From Pirellula sp. (GTDB lineage: Bacteria; Planctomycetota; Planctomycetia; Pirellulales; Pirellulaceae), in contig JAJTEK010000014.1 of assembly GCA_021299695.1 (NCBI GenBank), forward strand, positions 1-64,000: a stretch of DNA of 64,000 nt, given 5' to 3'. The notes under the pieces were generated by a model, which was given only the letters and a program-made list of their open reading frames with translations, did no database searches and was not told the DNA's origin. This document shows positions 8,304-17,742 of the stretch, piece after piece. A program made the translations under genes and the position numbers. Each line of letters opens with the position of its first letter. Position 1 is the stretch's first letter.

Positions 8304-9192
8304 GTCGATGCATAAGTCGCTTTTAGGCCTGATTTTTTTCGGTTTGACGATGGGGTCAGGTTGTCGGATTTTGGCCCCTGAATCGATCGATAATTCTAAA
8401 CAGAACATTGCACCGGAGTTGGTCCAAGCCAACCAGACCGCGATCGAACGGGGCAAGCCCCGATTGGTCCTCGATTCGGTGGGCTGGGTCGTCGGGATCC
8501 CCTCGAAACTATTGCTATGGGATCATCGGGTCGACAACCATCGGATTACTGAGTCCACCGAATCGGCAATTGCAGAGTACCTTGCTGCCAACGAGCTTGA
8601 GCATGTCAAAGTTCGGCTCAATCAGTACCGGCCTTGGGAGGACGCTAAGCGTCTGACGAAGAATCGTACGATGGCTTGGCCGTGGCGTTACTCGATCGGG
8701 ACCTTGAGTGTTCTCGGTGAGGCATTGATTCCTGGCCGGATCTTTGGCGGCGATCACTTCAACCCGTATACACAGACGATCCATCTGTACAGCGATGTCC
8801 CAGCGATCGCCTTGCACGAAGGGGCGCATGCGAAGGATTTTTCCAGGCGTAGCTACCCGGGTACTTATGCTGCGGCCTATGGATTGCCGGTCGTGCCTTT
8901 GTACCATGAGTCGGTAGCTACCCGGGACGTGATCGCTTATTCGCAGCAAACCGATGACCCGGATTTGGAGCGTCAAGCGTACAACGTTTTGTATCCGGCT
9001 TATGGAACCTACGTCGGGGGCGCGATCGGAACGGTTCTACCACCGGTCTCGTTTCCAGCTTACTATGGAAGCGTCATTCTCGGACACGCAGCGGGCCGAT
9101 GGCAAGCCTCGTCGGTAGAAACAGTAGCCAGTGAAACAACGGCCAGCGAAATAACGACCAGAGAAACAACAGAAAAAGAAGCGGCAGAATGA
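8296..9192 (+). CDS. Putative zinc-metalloprotease-like lipoprotein (HExxH)
   Basis: The start was reset to ATG 8296, which overlaps the stop of the PEGA gene by 8 bases and gives a clean signal peptide with lipobox MGSGC (C23); the track start at 8272 adds eight residues of other-frame sequence. The mature protein of about 276 residues contains HEGAH (H174, E175, H178), an HExxH zinc-site pattern, with a candidate third ligand E205 in LYHESVATRDV about 27 residues later. The C-terminal tail is Thr/Glu-rich (ETTASEITTRETTEKE). No named peptidase family is recognised, so protease activity is an inference from one motif. The next reading frame begins at the ATGA overlap at 9189. Confidence 0.6.
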   Translation: MSKSMHKSLLGLIFFGLTMGSGCRILAPESIDNSKQNIAPELVQANQTAIERGKPRLVLDSVGWVVGIPSKLLLWDHRVDNHRITESTESAIAEYLAANELEHVKVRLNQYRPWEDAKRLTKNRTMAWPWRYSIGTLSVLGEALIPGRIFGGDHFNPYTQTIHLYSDVPAIALHEGAHAKDFSRRSYPGTYAAAYGLPVVPLYHESVATRDVIAYSQQTDDPDLERQAYNVLYPAYGTYVGGAIGTVLPPVSFPAYYGSVILGHAAGRWQASSVETVASETTASEITTRETTEKEAAE

Positions 9193-9235
9193 ATTCCGTG
9201 CAAGTTACCCCGGTCGCAAGGACCGCAAAGCGTTT

Positions 9236-10315
9236 ATGGAGCTCATCTGGAGGCTTTACCAAGGGGACCCGAACTGGATCCCACCGATTCGGATGAACCA
9301 AGAGGAGCTCGTCGGTTTCCGCAAGCATCCCTTCTACGAATTCAACCAATGCCAAGCTTTTTTGGCCCGCAGGGACAACCAAGTCGTCGGTCGCATCGTG
9401 GGGATCATCAATCACGCGCACAACAAACGCTACGAAGAAAAACGGGGATTCTTTGGATTCTTCGAGTCCATCGATGACCAGCAAGTGGCCGATGCGTTGT
9501 TTCAGACTGCGGGTCGATATCTTAAATCCCAAGGGATGACCGAGGTTCGGGGACCTTGCAACCCATCGCTGAACTACGAGACTGGGACACTCGTCGATGG
9601 CTTTACCACCCCGCCGACATTCATGATGACCTACAACCCGCCTTATCACGATCGGCTCATCAAGCAATTTGGTTTTGAGAAGACCCAGGATATGTATGCT
9701 TACGATGGCAACATCGAGATGCTCAAGACGATCGATCCGAAGATCAATCAGGTTGTCGAACAGGTCCAGGAGCGGTTCAACGTCACGGTGCGTCAGGTCA
9801 GCCGCAAGAACTTTGCCAAAGAGTTGCTCTTGTTCTTGAAGATCTACAACGAATCGTTGCAAGGGACTTGGGGCTTTGTGCCGCTGAGCGACGGGGAGAT
9901 CAAAGCCTTAGGGATGTCGCTCAAGTTGCTGATCAATCCGGCAGCTACGAGCGTCATCGAGGTCAACGGCGAGGCCGTCGGGGTGGGATTGGGATTACCC
10001 GACTACAACCCGATCATCAAGAAAATTGACGGCAGTTTGTTCCCGTTCGGATGGGCAAGGCTGCTCTGGGACCGCAAGAAGATCACCAAGATGCGGATCA
10101 TCAGCACCAATGTAGTCCCAGAGTGGCAGCGATGGGGGTTGGGTTTGGTGCTTTTGAATCGGATGCTACCCGACGTAGTGGCCATCGGGATAACCGACGC
10201 GGAGTTTTCCTGGGTGCTTGAGAGCAACAATTTATCGCGGGGATCTTTAGAGCGAGCCGGTTTGGTCCCTTCGAAGACCTACCGACTCTACGACCGATCG
10301 CTCTCGGACCTGTAA
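9236..10315 (+). CDS. GNAT-like acyltransferase family protein, apparent 5' frameshift
   Basis: The 359-residue open frame matches a bacterial GNAT-like family by its N-terminal pattern (LYQGDPNWIPPIRMN, GRIVGIINHAHNKRY, GFFGFFE) and by a C-terminal acetyl-CoA-like strand (VPEWQRWGLGLVLLNRML). Acceptor and product are unknown. The first ATG of this frame (9236) would remove the usual N-terminal strand. A second frame starts at ATG 9189, overlapping the upstream stop as ATGA, and reads MNSVQVTP; in the main frame the sequence just before 9236 reads GRKDRKAF, as expected for the family. The two frames join if the CCCC run at 9208-9211 had one more C. Either a one-base deletion (real or sequencing error) or initiation at 9236 explains this. 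Confidence 0.75.
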   Translation: MELIWRLYQGDPNWIPPIRMNQEELVGFRKHPFYEFNQCQAFLARRDNQVVGRIVGIINHAHNKRYEEKRGFFGFFESIDDQQVADALFQTAGRYLKSQGMTEVRGPCNPSLNYETGTLVDGFTTPPTFMMTYNPPYHDRLIKQFGFEKTQDMYAYDGNIEMLKTIDPKINQVVEQVQERFNVTVRQVSRKNFAKELLLFLKIYNESLQGTWGFVPLSDGEIKALGMSLKLLINPAATSVIEVNGEAVGVGLGLPDYNPIIKKIDGSLFPFGWARLLWDRKKITKMRIISTNVVPEWQRWGLGLVLLNRMLPDVVAIGITDAEFSWVLESNNLSRGSLERAGLVPSKTYRLYDRSLSDL

Positions 10316-10368
10316 GCGCTCAATCGCTCGTTGGAGTTTTTGCGGCCAAAATTAAATGAGCCTCCCGT

Positions 10369-10388
10369 CGGGCTTGCCCGGCGGAGGC
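10369..10388. repeat. 20-bp dispersed repeat, copy 1
   Basis: The sequence CGGGCTTGCCCGGCGGAGGC is present here and, exactly in inverse complement, at 54591-54610. Both copies are intergenic. It may be a small REP-like element. This copy lies between two convergent genes. Confidence 0.6.
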
Positions 10389-10420
10389 GGAACTTTCCGC
10401 TACCGTAGCTGTTAGTCTTG

Positions 10421-10487
10421 GCCCCGCCGGCGTAAAGCCGACGGAGGCCAAGAGCGGGTGCCCCGCCGGCATAAAGCCGACTCTTGG
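10421..10487. repeat. Two 22-bp direct repeats within a hairpin, between convergent genes
   Basis: GCCCCGCCGGCGTAAAGCCGAC (10421-10442) recurs as GCCCCGCCGGCATAAAGCCGAC (10460-10481), one base different. The second copy is flanked by CCAAGAG and CTCTTGG, which can pair into a stem. The location between the ends of two convergent genes fits a bidirectional terminator or REP-like element; there is no U-tract. Confidence 0.55.
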
Positions 10488-10491
10488 GTTC

Positions 10492-13400
10492 CTAGAGCGA
10501 TTGCAAATAGGCCATCAAGTCCGCTACGTCCTGAGGGGTTTTGTCCTCAAGGAGCCCCTTGGGCATGAGCGACTCGCTCGACATTCCTTTCTGCTTGATC
10601 GCGTCGGCATTGATCCTTAGAACATTGCCATCGGCAGCCTGCAACGTCACTCCATCCGACGCTTGATAGATCACCAATCCGGTCAAGATCTCGTCGTCGA
10701 CCGTCAGCACGTTCATCGAACGGTATCGATCGGAGATATCTCGGCTAGGCTCATAGATTGTCCTGAGCAGATCCACCGTTGAAAACCTCTTGGATACCCC
10801 CGTCAAGGCTGGGCCTAATGCCGTCTGCCCACCATGGCACTGGCCGCACTTGGCTTGATACAACAGCTTGCCCCGCTCGCTTTGGCCTCGGAGCTCTTTG
10901 ATCTGACCTGCCAAGGCTTCGAGATCGATCTGGACACCGGGCAAGACCCAGCCGGATCGATCCGATTCGGCGATCTGTGTGGTGAAATACAACTCCCAAT
11001 CCTTCCACTGCTGGGTACTGGGCGGTTCGGGTTTCTGCAGCTCCTTGGCGACCAGTTTAGCTCGCTCAATGACCGCAGCTTTCGGCAAAGCGACGTTCGA
11101 ATTCAAACTCGCAGAGACAAGTTTCGCGAGCAGGGGATATTCCCGAGCGGCTTGCACTTGAGAGAGTTTCTCCAGGGCTCGCCAGGCACTCGACCAACTC
11201 GAGCGATCCGACGACTCCAGCGCGCCGACATACAGATCGTACTCGGACTCCGAGGGGTCATTGGCAAGCAGTTCCAAGCAGACAGGACGAAGCGTCTCTA
11301 GGTCGCATGCCTTGCGGAACGACTCTCGCATCGGTGGTTCGATTTTCCCTGTGACTGCCAGCTTGATCATGGCTACTTCCCAGCGATCGGTTGGCAAAGT
11401 CGACAGATCCCGCCTGACTCGCTGCTTGATCAAGTCCTGAATCTCCTCGGAAAAGGCGTTGACGATGACCAGATCCTCTCCGGTCAGCGTTTCCGGTAGG
11501 GCGGCGTAAGCGGCACCTAAGCCTTGGTCTTTTTTCGACAAAGCGCCGATCAACTGCTTGATTCTCGCCGGCCATTGGTTGTCGGTATAGAGCCCGCGCC
11601 CTTTGACCTTTCGAACCAATTGCATCAAGGTCGATGCGGTTTTGAGGGTTTGCTCTTCGCTCCGTTTCGAGTTGCATTGCGCCAAGGTGCATAGGGTATG
11701 AAGATCCGCTGTCGGATGGCTGTTTTCGTCGATCTGCTGAAAAAGATAATCGAGAATCTTTGGTTCGCTAGGCTCGAGCATTCCGATCGTGCGAATCGCT
11801 TCGGCTTGCAGAGCGAATTGGCCGGTCTTGTCGGCCTGCTGAGCAAAATACAGAGCCCAATCGGCCCAGCTATTGCGTACCGCATCGCTCATGCGGGATG
11901 TGTAGAGGGCTCGCACCCCATCGAGCGCATCGGCCGGGACGTCCGACTGCAAAGGCAAACTTCCGCGTCGGTCACCCAAGGCCGCTTGCATGGTATGCAA
12001 GCACTCCATTTGATCTCGCGTGGTCATGCTCGCACGATTGGCCGACAGCCACCCACCGAGGGTCTCAAGGGCGAGAGTATCCAATCCGTTTTTGGGAGCT
12101 CCGAAGAAGAGCTTCGCTTCGATCAAATCCAATTTATTCTCGACCGATTTGTTAGTCGGGGGCTGTTGGGTTCGGTTCAGCGCCCAGAGCCAACTGCGGC
12201 GCAGCGTGTTTCCGGAAAGGTCATCTGGCACATCGAAGCGGGACCAGTTGGTCATCGGCCAACGCCTCAATCCGATCGCTTCGAGCCGATGGCGAAGTTC
12301 GGTGTTTCCGAAGATAGGCTCCCACGGGGTGGCTTCTCCTGCCGATTCGATCGCCGACGGAGTTGGCAAACTGGCCAACTCGCGGACCAGCTTAGGTTCA
12401 TCCGCTGGATTCAATACACCACGGCCTAAAAACCACCAGGCGGCATTCCGTGAAGCCGGCGAATCGGACTTGGCCCCCCTCAAGAGCCTATCGCTCGGTA
12501 ACTTGGCACCCAAACGGGTCAGGATCTGCGATGCTCGTTGCTTGAAATGGGCGATCCGAGCGGCTGGAATCGGTTGGGTTGAAGACTCCAAGGAGAGTTC
12601 GCCACTGATCAATCGTCCTAGCGTTTCGATGACCGCCGGAGTCGCAAGCGGCTTCCATCGGGCTTCGGACCAGGCCTCCCAAGGACAGGGAGCCTCGAGC
12701 AGTCCTTGGAGAGACTCCGCACCCGGAATGCCTGAAAGCGATGTCCTCGGCGATGTCCGATGCGCATCGGCCGTCGTTTCGATTCGGTAGATCGCTCCGG
12801 TGGTGCCCCGGCCTCCGACGCTCACGAGCAGACTTCCATCGGGAGTTACGCAAATGTCCGTCGGAGCAAAACCGATACTACCCGAGGGTTGCATGAAGAT
12901 CTCCGAGGGGAGTTTATTGGGAGTTCGCTGTTCGGTCGGAAGATTGCCCGAAGGGTAGACCGCAAGCACTCGTCCGAAGGTCCAGTCCAAGACAAAGACT
13001 GCCCCTTGGTACTTCGGTGCGAATGCATCATGCTCATAGACAGCAACGCCTGTGGGAGAACCTCGACCGAGGCGAGCCAGTGTCGTAGGCATCGTGATTC
13101 GGTAGTCATCGTCCTTCCAAGCCGAGCCGCACCAGCCTGCATCCGAACCCGGTCCCAAGGCCAAAACACGCGTCGGGCGATACCATGGCAAGGTCGCTTC
13201 TCGCTCGTCGTCAGAGTCGTAGGTGACGATTTGGCCGTCGGGTAAAAAGTCAAAGTCATAGCAGTTGCGAAGGCCGTGGGCCCATACGCCTCGCTTTGAA
13301 AAATCGGGGCTGATCCGCCAGATCGTTCCGGCTCGTGGTCGTTGTCCCGAAGCGACCGAAACCGGAGCTTGGGGATCGGATGTGAGCTTGGAAATCGAGC

Positions 13401-13923
13401 CTGCATAGTTGCCGACCATCAAGTACCAGTATCCGTCGGGCCCACGGCGGATGGCGTGCGCATCGTGTTCCCCACCGGTGGGCAGCTCTAGGATCCGCGT
13501 GGGGGCTCGGTCTGCGACGCAGTCCGAATCGCCGTCCTCCGATCGCCATAGTCCCCCGTCAGCGACATAGTAAAGGGTGTTTTTCTCGACCCATAACCCT
13601 TGAGCGCCAGCCCGGATCGAAGAGGTCCAATCGATGGAGCGGTCGTAGACTCCGTCGCTGTTGTCATCGATCAAGGTTCGAAGGTAGCCCGGACCAGAGA
13701 TCACCGGTCGACCTTGCGTATCGAGGGTCATGCAAAAGCAGTCGTGGGCTAGGGAGTCGCCTGCAGCTTGCGAAACGCGAAAGCCATCGGGGAGCGAAAA
13801 AGGAAGTTCGACCGGAGGATCCGCCTGGGCCAGAGCACCGCTCGTAAAGAGTGCCGTTGCCATGAGCGCTGTTGCCATGAGCGATCTACCTAGGGCCGAG
13901 GCTCGCTTGACGTTTATCCACAA
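10492..13923 (-). CDS. PVC-type CxxCH heme-binding propeller protein
   Basis: A very large exported protein of about 1,140 residues. The N-terminal half is a sugar-dehydrogenase-like beta-propeller (PLPDGFRVSQAAGD, GPGYLRTLIDDNSDGVYDRS, GGEHDAHAIRRGPDGYWY, HGLRNCYDFDFLPDGQI). A long helical HEAT-like region follows. The C terminus is a cytochrome c domain with the heme motif CGQCH, ending in LLEDKTPQDVADLMAYLQSL. This layout is typical of planctomycete and verrucomicrobial periplasmic proteins thought to oxidise sugars or related compounds; substrate unknown. The track start (14190) is unlikely: the sequence before a signal peptide (KRASALGRSLMATALMATAL, cleavage near GALA/QA) is not protein-like. 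A TTG at 13923 or an ATG at 13878 is preferred. It is divergent from the PmoA-like gene. Confidence 0.82.
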   Translation of the reverse strand: MWINVKRASALGRSLMATALMATALFTSGALAQADPPVELPFSLPDGFRVSQAAGDSLAHDCFCMTLDTQGRPVISGPGYLRTLIDDNSDGVYDRSIDWTSSIRAGAQGLWVEKNTLYYVADGGLWRSEDGDSDCVADRAPTRILELPTGGEHDAHAIRRGPDGYWYLMVGNYAGSISKLTSDPQAPVSVASGQRPRAGTIWRISPDFSKRGVWAHGLRNCYDFDFLPDGQIVTYDSDDEREATLPWYRPTRVLALGPGSDAGWCGSAWKDDDYRITMPTTLARLGRGSPTGVAVYEHDAFAPKYQGAVFVLDWTFGRVLAVYPSGNLPTEQRTPNKLPSEIFMQPSGSIGFAPTDICVTPDGSLLVSVGGRGTTGAIYRIETTADAHRTSPRTSLSGIPGAESLQGLLEAPCPWEAWSEARWKPLATPAVIETLGRLISGELSLESSTQPIPAARIAHFKQRASQILTRLGAKLPSDRLLRGAKSDSPASRNAAWWFLGRGVLNPADEPKLVRELASLPTPSAIESAGEATPWEPIFGNTELRHRLEAIGLRRWPMTNWSRFDVPDDLSGNTLRRSWLWALNRTQQPPTNKSVENKLDLIEAKLFFGAPKNGLDTLALETLGGWLSANRASMTTRDQMECLHTMQAALGDRRGSLPLQSDVPADALDGVRALYTSRMSDAVRNSWADWALYFAQQADKTGQFALQAEAIRTIGMLEPSEPKILDYLFQQIDENSHPTADLHTLCTLAQCNSKRSEEQTLKTASTLMQLVRKVKGRGLYTDNQWPARIKQLIGALSKKDQGLGAAYAALPETLTGEDLVIVNAFSEEIQDLIKQRVRRDLSTLPTDRWEVAMIKLAVTGKIEPPMRESFRKACDLETLRPVCLELLANDPSESEYDLYVGALESSDRSSWSSAWRALEKLSQVQAAREYPLLAKLVSASLNSNVALPKAAVIERAKLVAKELQKPEPPSTQQWKDWELYFTTQIAESDRSGWVLPGVQIDLEALAGQIKELRGQSERGKLLYQAKCGQCHGGQTALGPALTGVSKRFSTVDLLRTIYEPSRDISDRYRSMNVLTVDDEILTGLVIYQASDGVTLQAADGNVLRINADAIKQKGMSSESLMPKGLLEDKTPQDVADLMAYLQSL

Positions 13924-14277
13924 TTCGACGGGATTCGACCGTGTTTCAACATAAAAAAACACGAGGTTGACAGTGAATTGACAGGTTTTCCCCAGCGTAT
14001 TCAACAGGGTGCGGGGCAGGGGGCTAGACAGAAAACTGGCGTAGGAACTCATGGTGGTAGTCGACGTTTTTGAGGTTAGATCAGAAAGATCCAAGATGCG
14101 GCTATTTATCGTATCCGATTTCGATCGACTTGTTAGACAAGGCCCCATGGAAACTCGATGAAAAAATCCTAAAGCCGCCTTGCTTGCCAAGGGCCTTCTG
14201 ATACCCGGCGTTCTTGCTTGGGCGTATATTGAAGATCGTTCGGTTTTTCATTCCTCTTGTAACGATTTGTAAGTCCC
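13924..14277. other. Divergent intergenic region, nothing definite
   Basis: This 354-base gap separates the divergent heme-binding propeller and PmoA-like genes and should hold both promoters. TTGACA occurs twice on the plus strand (13967 and 13978, 11 bases apart), but both are far from the plus-strand start at 14278. I see no convincing -10 partner, RNA gene or repeat. Confidence 0.4.
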
Positions 14278-15282
14278 ATGCAACACAAGCTTTTCCCTAT
14301 GTTTCTCCTCGCCCTGTGCTTTGCCCTCCAGGGGGTTGCCGACGCGCAATTCAAGACCGTCCAGCAGTCGGATCGGATCGATGTGATGCGCGATGGCAAA
14401 TTGGTGACAAGCTATCTGTTTCGTTCGGGGACCAAGCCGGTGCTCTGGCCCATCCATGGCCCGGATGGTCATAAGATGACGCGCTCGTATCCGATGGATC
14501 CGACGATCCCGGATGAGGCCCACGACCACCCCCACCACCGAGGTTTGTGGATGACGTTTGGGGAGGTCGACCGTGGGGATTGGTGGGCCGAGGGCAAGGA
14601 CAAGGGAATCGTCGCGCATGTGAAGGTCTTGTCCTGCGATTCCGAAGGGAGTCAGGTCAGTTTCGTCGCCGAGCACCAGTGGCAGAAACCAACTGAGGGC
14701 AGTCCGGTGATTCATGAAACCTGCCGCTATAGCGTCAGTGGGGATGCGGATCGGACCATGATCGATTGCGAGTACCTTTGGAAGGGAGCCGATCCGGGAG
14801 CCTCCATCCACTTTGGAGATACCAAAGAGGGGATGTTTGCGATCCGAGTCCCCGAGACCATGCGAGGGGATAAACCCCGCGGAGAGATACTCAATAGCGT
14901 CGGGGACAAGCAAGGTGATGCGTGGGGCAAGTCAGCCCGTTGGGTCGATTACTCGGGTCCAGTCCCAACCGGTGGGGAGAACCTCTACGGCATCGCGATC
15001 TTGGTACACCCCAAAAGCTTCCATGCCGAGGGCTTATGGCACGTTCGGACCTATGGACTCTTTGCGCACAACGCGTTCGGTATCAAGGACTTCATGGGGG
15101 GGCGTACCAAGACCAAGTCGGGGGAACTCCAAGCCCCTTATGAGGCCGGTGGATATACCCTCGCGCCGGGTCAATCCTTGCATTTCATGTATCGGGTGGT
15201 CCTGCATCGAAATCGATGGGATATTCCAACCGGCGACGAGCATTGGAAGATCTTCTCGCAAACCGAACCGAAACTGCGCTGA
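14278..15282 (+). CDS. PmoA-like (DUF6807) secreted protein
   Basis: A 334-residue exported protein with a signal peptide (LFPMFLLALCFALQGVADA). The body matches the planctomycete family annotated as PmoA family or DUF6807: HDHPHHRGLWMTFGEVDRGDWW is its hallmark, followed by IHFGDTKEGMFAIRVPETMR and AHNAFGIKDFMGG. Despite the name, the family has no demonstrated link to particulate methane monooxygenase, and members usually occur with sugar-oxidation genes. The clustered histidines could bind a metal, but that is inference. It is divergent from the large heme-binding propeller gene. Confidence 0.85.
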   Translation: MQHKLFPMFLLALCFALQGVADAQFKTVQQSDRIDVMRDGKLVTSYLFRSGTKPVLWPIHGPDGHKMTRSYPMDPTIPDEAHDHPHHRGLWMTFGEVDRGDWWAEGKDKGIVAHVKVLSCDSEGSQVSFVAEHQWQKPTEGSPVIHETCRYSVSGDADRTMIDCEYLWKGADPGASIHFGDTKEGMFAIRVPETMRGDKPRGEILNSVGDKQGDAWGKSARWVDYSGPVPTGGENLYGIAILVHPKSFHAEGLWHVRTYGLFAHNAFGIKDFMGGRTKTKSGELQAPYEAGGYTLAPGQSLHFMYRVVLHRNRWDIPTGDEHWKIFSQTEPKLR

Positions 15283-15361
15283 AGTTCGCGAGGTACCGAG
15301 TACACGGTATCGACTGCACGGCATAGAACGAATAACCCCTGGGCTCAGCTCGACTCTGGGT

Positions 15362-17695
15362 TCAGCTCGTCTTGCTGTCGAGCCAGGTGACCAGGGCTGG
15401 CAGGAGGCACAGGTTCCCTAGCAGTCCGCCTAGCATGGTCCAGGCCGCGAGGCTTCCGAAGGCCACCGTCGGCAGGAAGTCGCTTACCGCCATCGATCCG
15501 AATCCGATCACTAGGGCCAGCGTCGCCATCAGGACGGCCATCCCTGTCTCGCTTTGTGAGCTGGCCAAGGCTTTTTCAAGACTGCAGCCCCCGGCGCGTT
15601 CCTGCCGATAACGGAACAGATAGTGCAACGAGGAGTCGACCCCTAGGCCCATCGACACGGCGGCGATCATCGCAGCCCCGAGGTTCATTCGGACCCCTAG
15701 GGTTCCGAGGATCCCTAAGACTACCAAACTCGGCAGGATGGCTGGCACCAAGGCCACGATGGCGAACTTGACTGACCTCAAAGCGATCGTCATGGCGATT
15801 CCAATCCCAAGTGCTGCGGCGAGAAACGATTTCCACTGGTCGGCCACGACATGCTCGACGAGTTTGGTCAAGAGTACGTAATAGCCTGCAACCGCCGTGT
15901 CCTCGATGCGCACAGAGCCCAGTCCCTCGCGGTGCTTTTGGACCACCTGCCTTACCCTTGCGATCAATTCGGTCTTCTGTTCCGACTCACTTCGCTCGCG
16001 TGAACGGAGCATCAATCGCAGTGCACGCGGACGATCGCCGTCGATCGACCCTCGCTGTGGTGGGCTCAACAAAGTCCCGAAGAAACTACCCATCGATTGC
16101 TGCATCCCGAGCAATCGAGCTTCGAGCGGTATCATCCTTAAGATCGCTGCGGTTCTCGCGACGCGATCGGTATCGGCCAAACTCAGTGCGCTTGTGAGTT
16201 TCAGTGGCTCGGCTCCAGGCTCCTGGGACGCTACTTCGATCGCTAGAAGTTCTTTTTCTAAGGCCAGGACTCGGTCGAAGTATTCCTCGGTCATCGGCAT
16301 CGGTGCTGGGATCATCACATCCCAGACCCCAGCACCACCCAGCTCGGTCTCCACGGCGCGGTACGCTTGGGCGATCGGCGAGTTGCTTTGGAAGTTCTTT
16401 AAGAAATCGGTTTCGACTTTCAAACGACTCGAGCCCAGGGATCCAAAGAGCAAGAGCAAAGCCGCCGCAGCGATCACTAAAAACCGATGATGCGTCACGG
16501 TGTTTAGGATTTGGCGCAAGGCCGACTGGATGCCGGCTTCGCCAGGCACCGTGCCGAGCGCATAGCCAGAATCCTTGCCTAAACCCAGCACACCTAGGGG
16601 CAGCAACGCCAGGGTAGGGACCAGAGCAAAGATCCCCAGCAGGACGATCCCACATGCGATGGACATCATGCTCCCGTAGTCTTGGACCGGCCCGACGCGC
16701 GAGAGGGCCAGCGAAGCAAATCCGATCGCATCGGTCACGACGGCCCAAACGATCGGCTGCCATAATCGAGTCATCGATGCCTCGAGCGCAATTCGGGCGC
16801 GAAGCGACGGATCGCTCACATGGGCGTTGGCTGCATATTCTTTTTGGTAGCCGAACATCCAATGCAGTGCGGTCGCCACGCCGACGACCATGACGATCGA
16901 GGAGAGCATCGAGGAGACCATGGTCAGCTCCCAGTCGAGCAATACCAGGACAGCACGGGTCAATACCAGCGACCATTGAACGACGACCACGACGATCAAA
17001 GCCCAGCGGATCGAACGAAACCCCGCGAGCATGAGCAAAGACAGACTGACCGTCGAGTAGATTCCTAAGCGGTTCCCATCGCGTTCGATCTCACGGAAGC
17101 CTTCGTCGACCATCGCGACATGCCCGACGAGCAACCCGCCCGGGGCGCTTAGAGCCAATTGACGCAGTGTTAAAAGGGGTGATGACGAATCGTCGTCGGG
17201 AGTGTCTAAGGGCGCAAGCTGCACGCCGATAGCGACAAGGTCGCTCTGGGCTGCATGGGTTTGGCCGGTAAACAACTCTCGGTATTTCGATGCAAGTGTG
17301 TTGTTCGAGTCGACCAAAGGACGCTTGGATTGCCCTCCGGCGAAGGCACCGAGAAATCCAGTCGGCCCGCGCAGCGTCGTGAGCATCTCGTCGACCCGCG
17401 AAAGGTCCAGCGCGTAGGAAACCCCGGGGATCCCCTCGATTTTTTTACGCCACTGCATGGCCCGATCGATTCCCGAACCATCGCTAGACCATAGCTCTGG
17501 ATCTCGGTACGCGAAGACCAGGAACTGGGAGACTCCGAAGCGTTCTTCGATCCGTTCAAACTCGAGCCGGTCGGGATCGTCTGCGGGAAACATCCGTTCC
17601 AAGGAGCGATCGAGCGATAGTCGCTCGGAGATAGGCCAAGCGACAGCCAGCATCAGAGAAGCGATCGCGAACCAAAGCCATCGGTATCGAATCAT
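15362..17695 (-). CDS. RND/MMPL-family exporter
   Basis: A 777-residue inner-membrane transporter. The start is MIRYRWLWF at 17695; the track adds 53 codons of unlikely sequence. The first membrane segment (LWFAIASLMLAVAWPISERL) is followed by a periplasmic loop (DRSLERMFPADDPDRLEF is the MMPL/HAE3 hallmark), a cluster of five membrane helices, a second periplasmic loop (residues about 420-600), and a second helix cluster (AAMIAAVSMGLGVDSSLHYLFR, MAVLMATLALVIGFGSMAVSDF). This duplicated layout is that of hydrophobe/amphiphile exporter-3 proteins, which move lipids or hopanoids using the proton gradient. No periplasmic adaptor lies next to it. It begins 48 bases after the HAD gene on the same strand, so it may be the third gene of the HtrA-HAD unit. 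Confidence 0.85.
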   Translation of the reverse strand: MIRYRWLWFAIASLMLAVAWPISERLSLDRSLERMFPADDPDRLEFERIEERFGVSQFLVFAYRDPELWSSDGSGIDRAMQWRKKIEGIPGVSYALDLSRVDEMLTTLRGPTGFLGAFAGGQSKRPLVDSNNTLASKYRELFTGQTHAAQSDLVAIGVQLAPLDTPDDDSSSPLLTLRQLALSAPGGLLVGHVAMVDEGFREIERDGNRLGIYSTVSLSLLMLAGFRSIRWALIVVVVVQWSLVLTRAVLVLLDWELTMVSSMLSSIVMVVGVATALHWMFGYQKEYAANAHVSDPSLRARIALEASMTRLWQPIVWAVVTDAIGFASLALSRVGPVQDYGSMMSIACGIVLLGIFALVPTLALLPLGVLGLGKDSGYALGTVPGEAGIQSALRQILNTVTHHRFLVIAAAALLLLFGSLGSSRLKVETDFLKNFQSNSPIAQAYRAVETELGGAGVWDVMIPAPMPMTEEYFDRVLALEKELLAIEVASQEPGAEPLKLTSALSLADTDRVARTAAILRMIPLEARLLGMQQSMGSFFGTLLSPPQRGSIDGDRPRALRLMLRSRERSESEQKTELIARVRQVVQKHREGLGSVRIEDTAVAGYYVLLTKLVEHVVADQWKSFLAAALGIGIAMTIALRSVKFAIVALVPAILPSLVVLGILGTLGVRMNLGAAMIAAVSMGLGVDSSLHYLFRYRQERAGGCSLEKALASSQSETGMAVLMATLALVIGFGSMAVSDFLPTVAFGSLAAWTMLGGLLGNLCLLPALVTWLDSKTS

Positions 17696-17742
17696 CGGAT
17701 TGCAGGCATCGGTGGAGATCAAGTGGGGTGGAACGGATCGGG

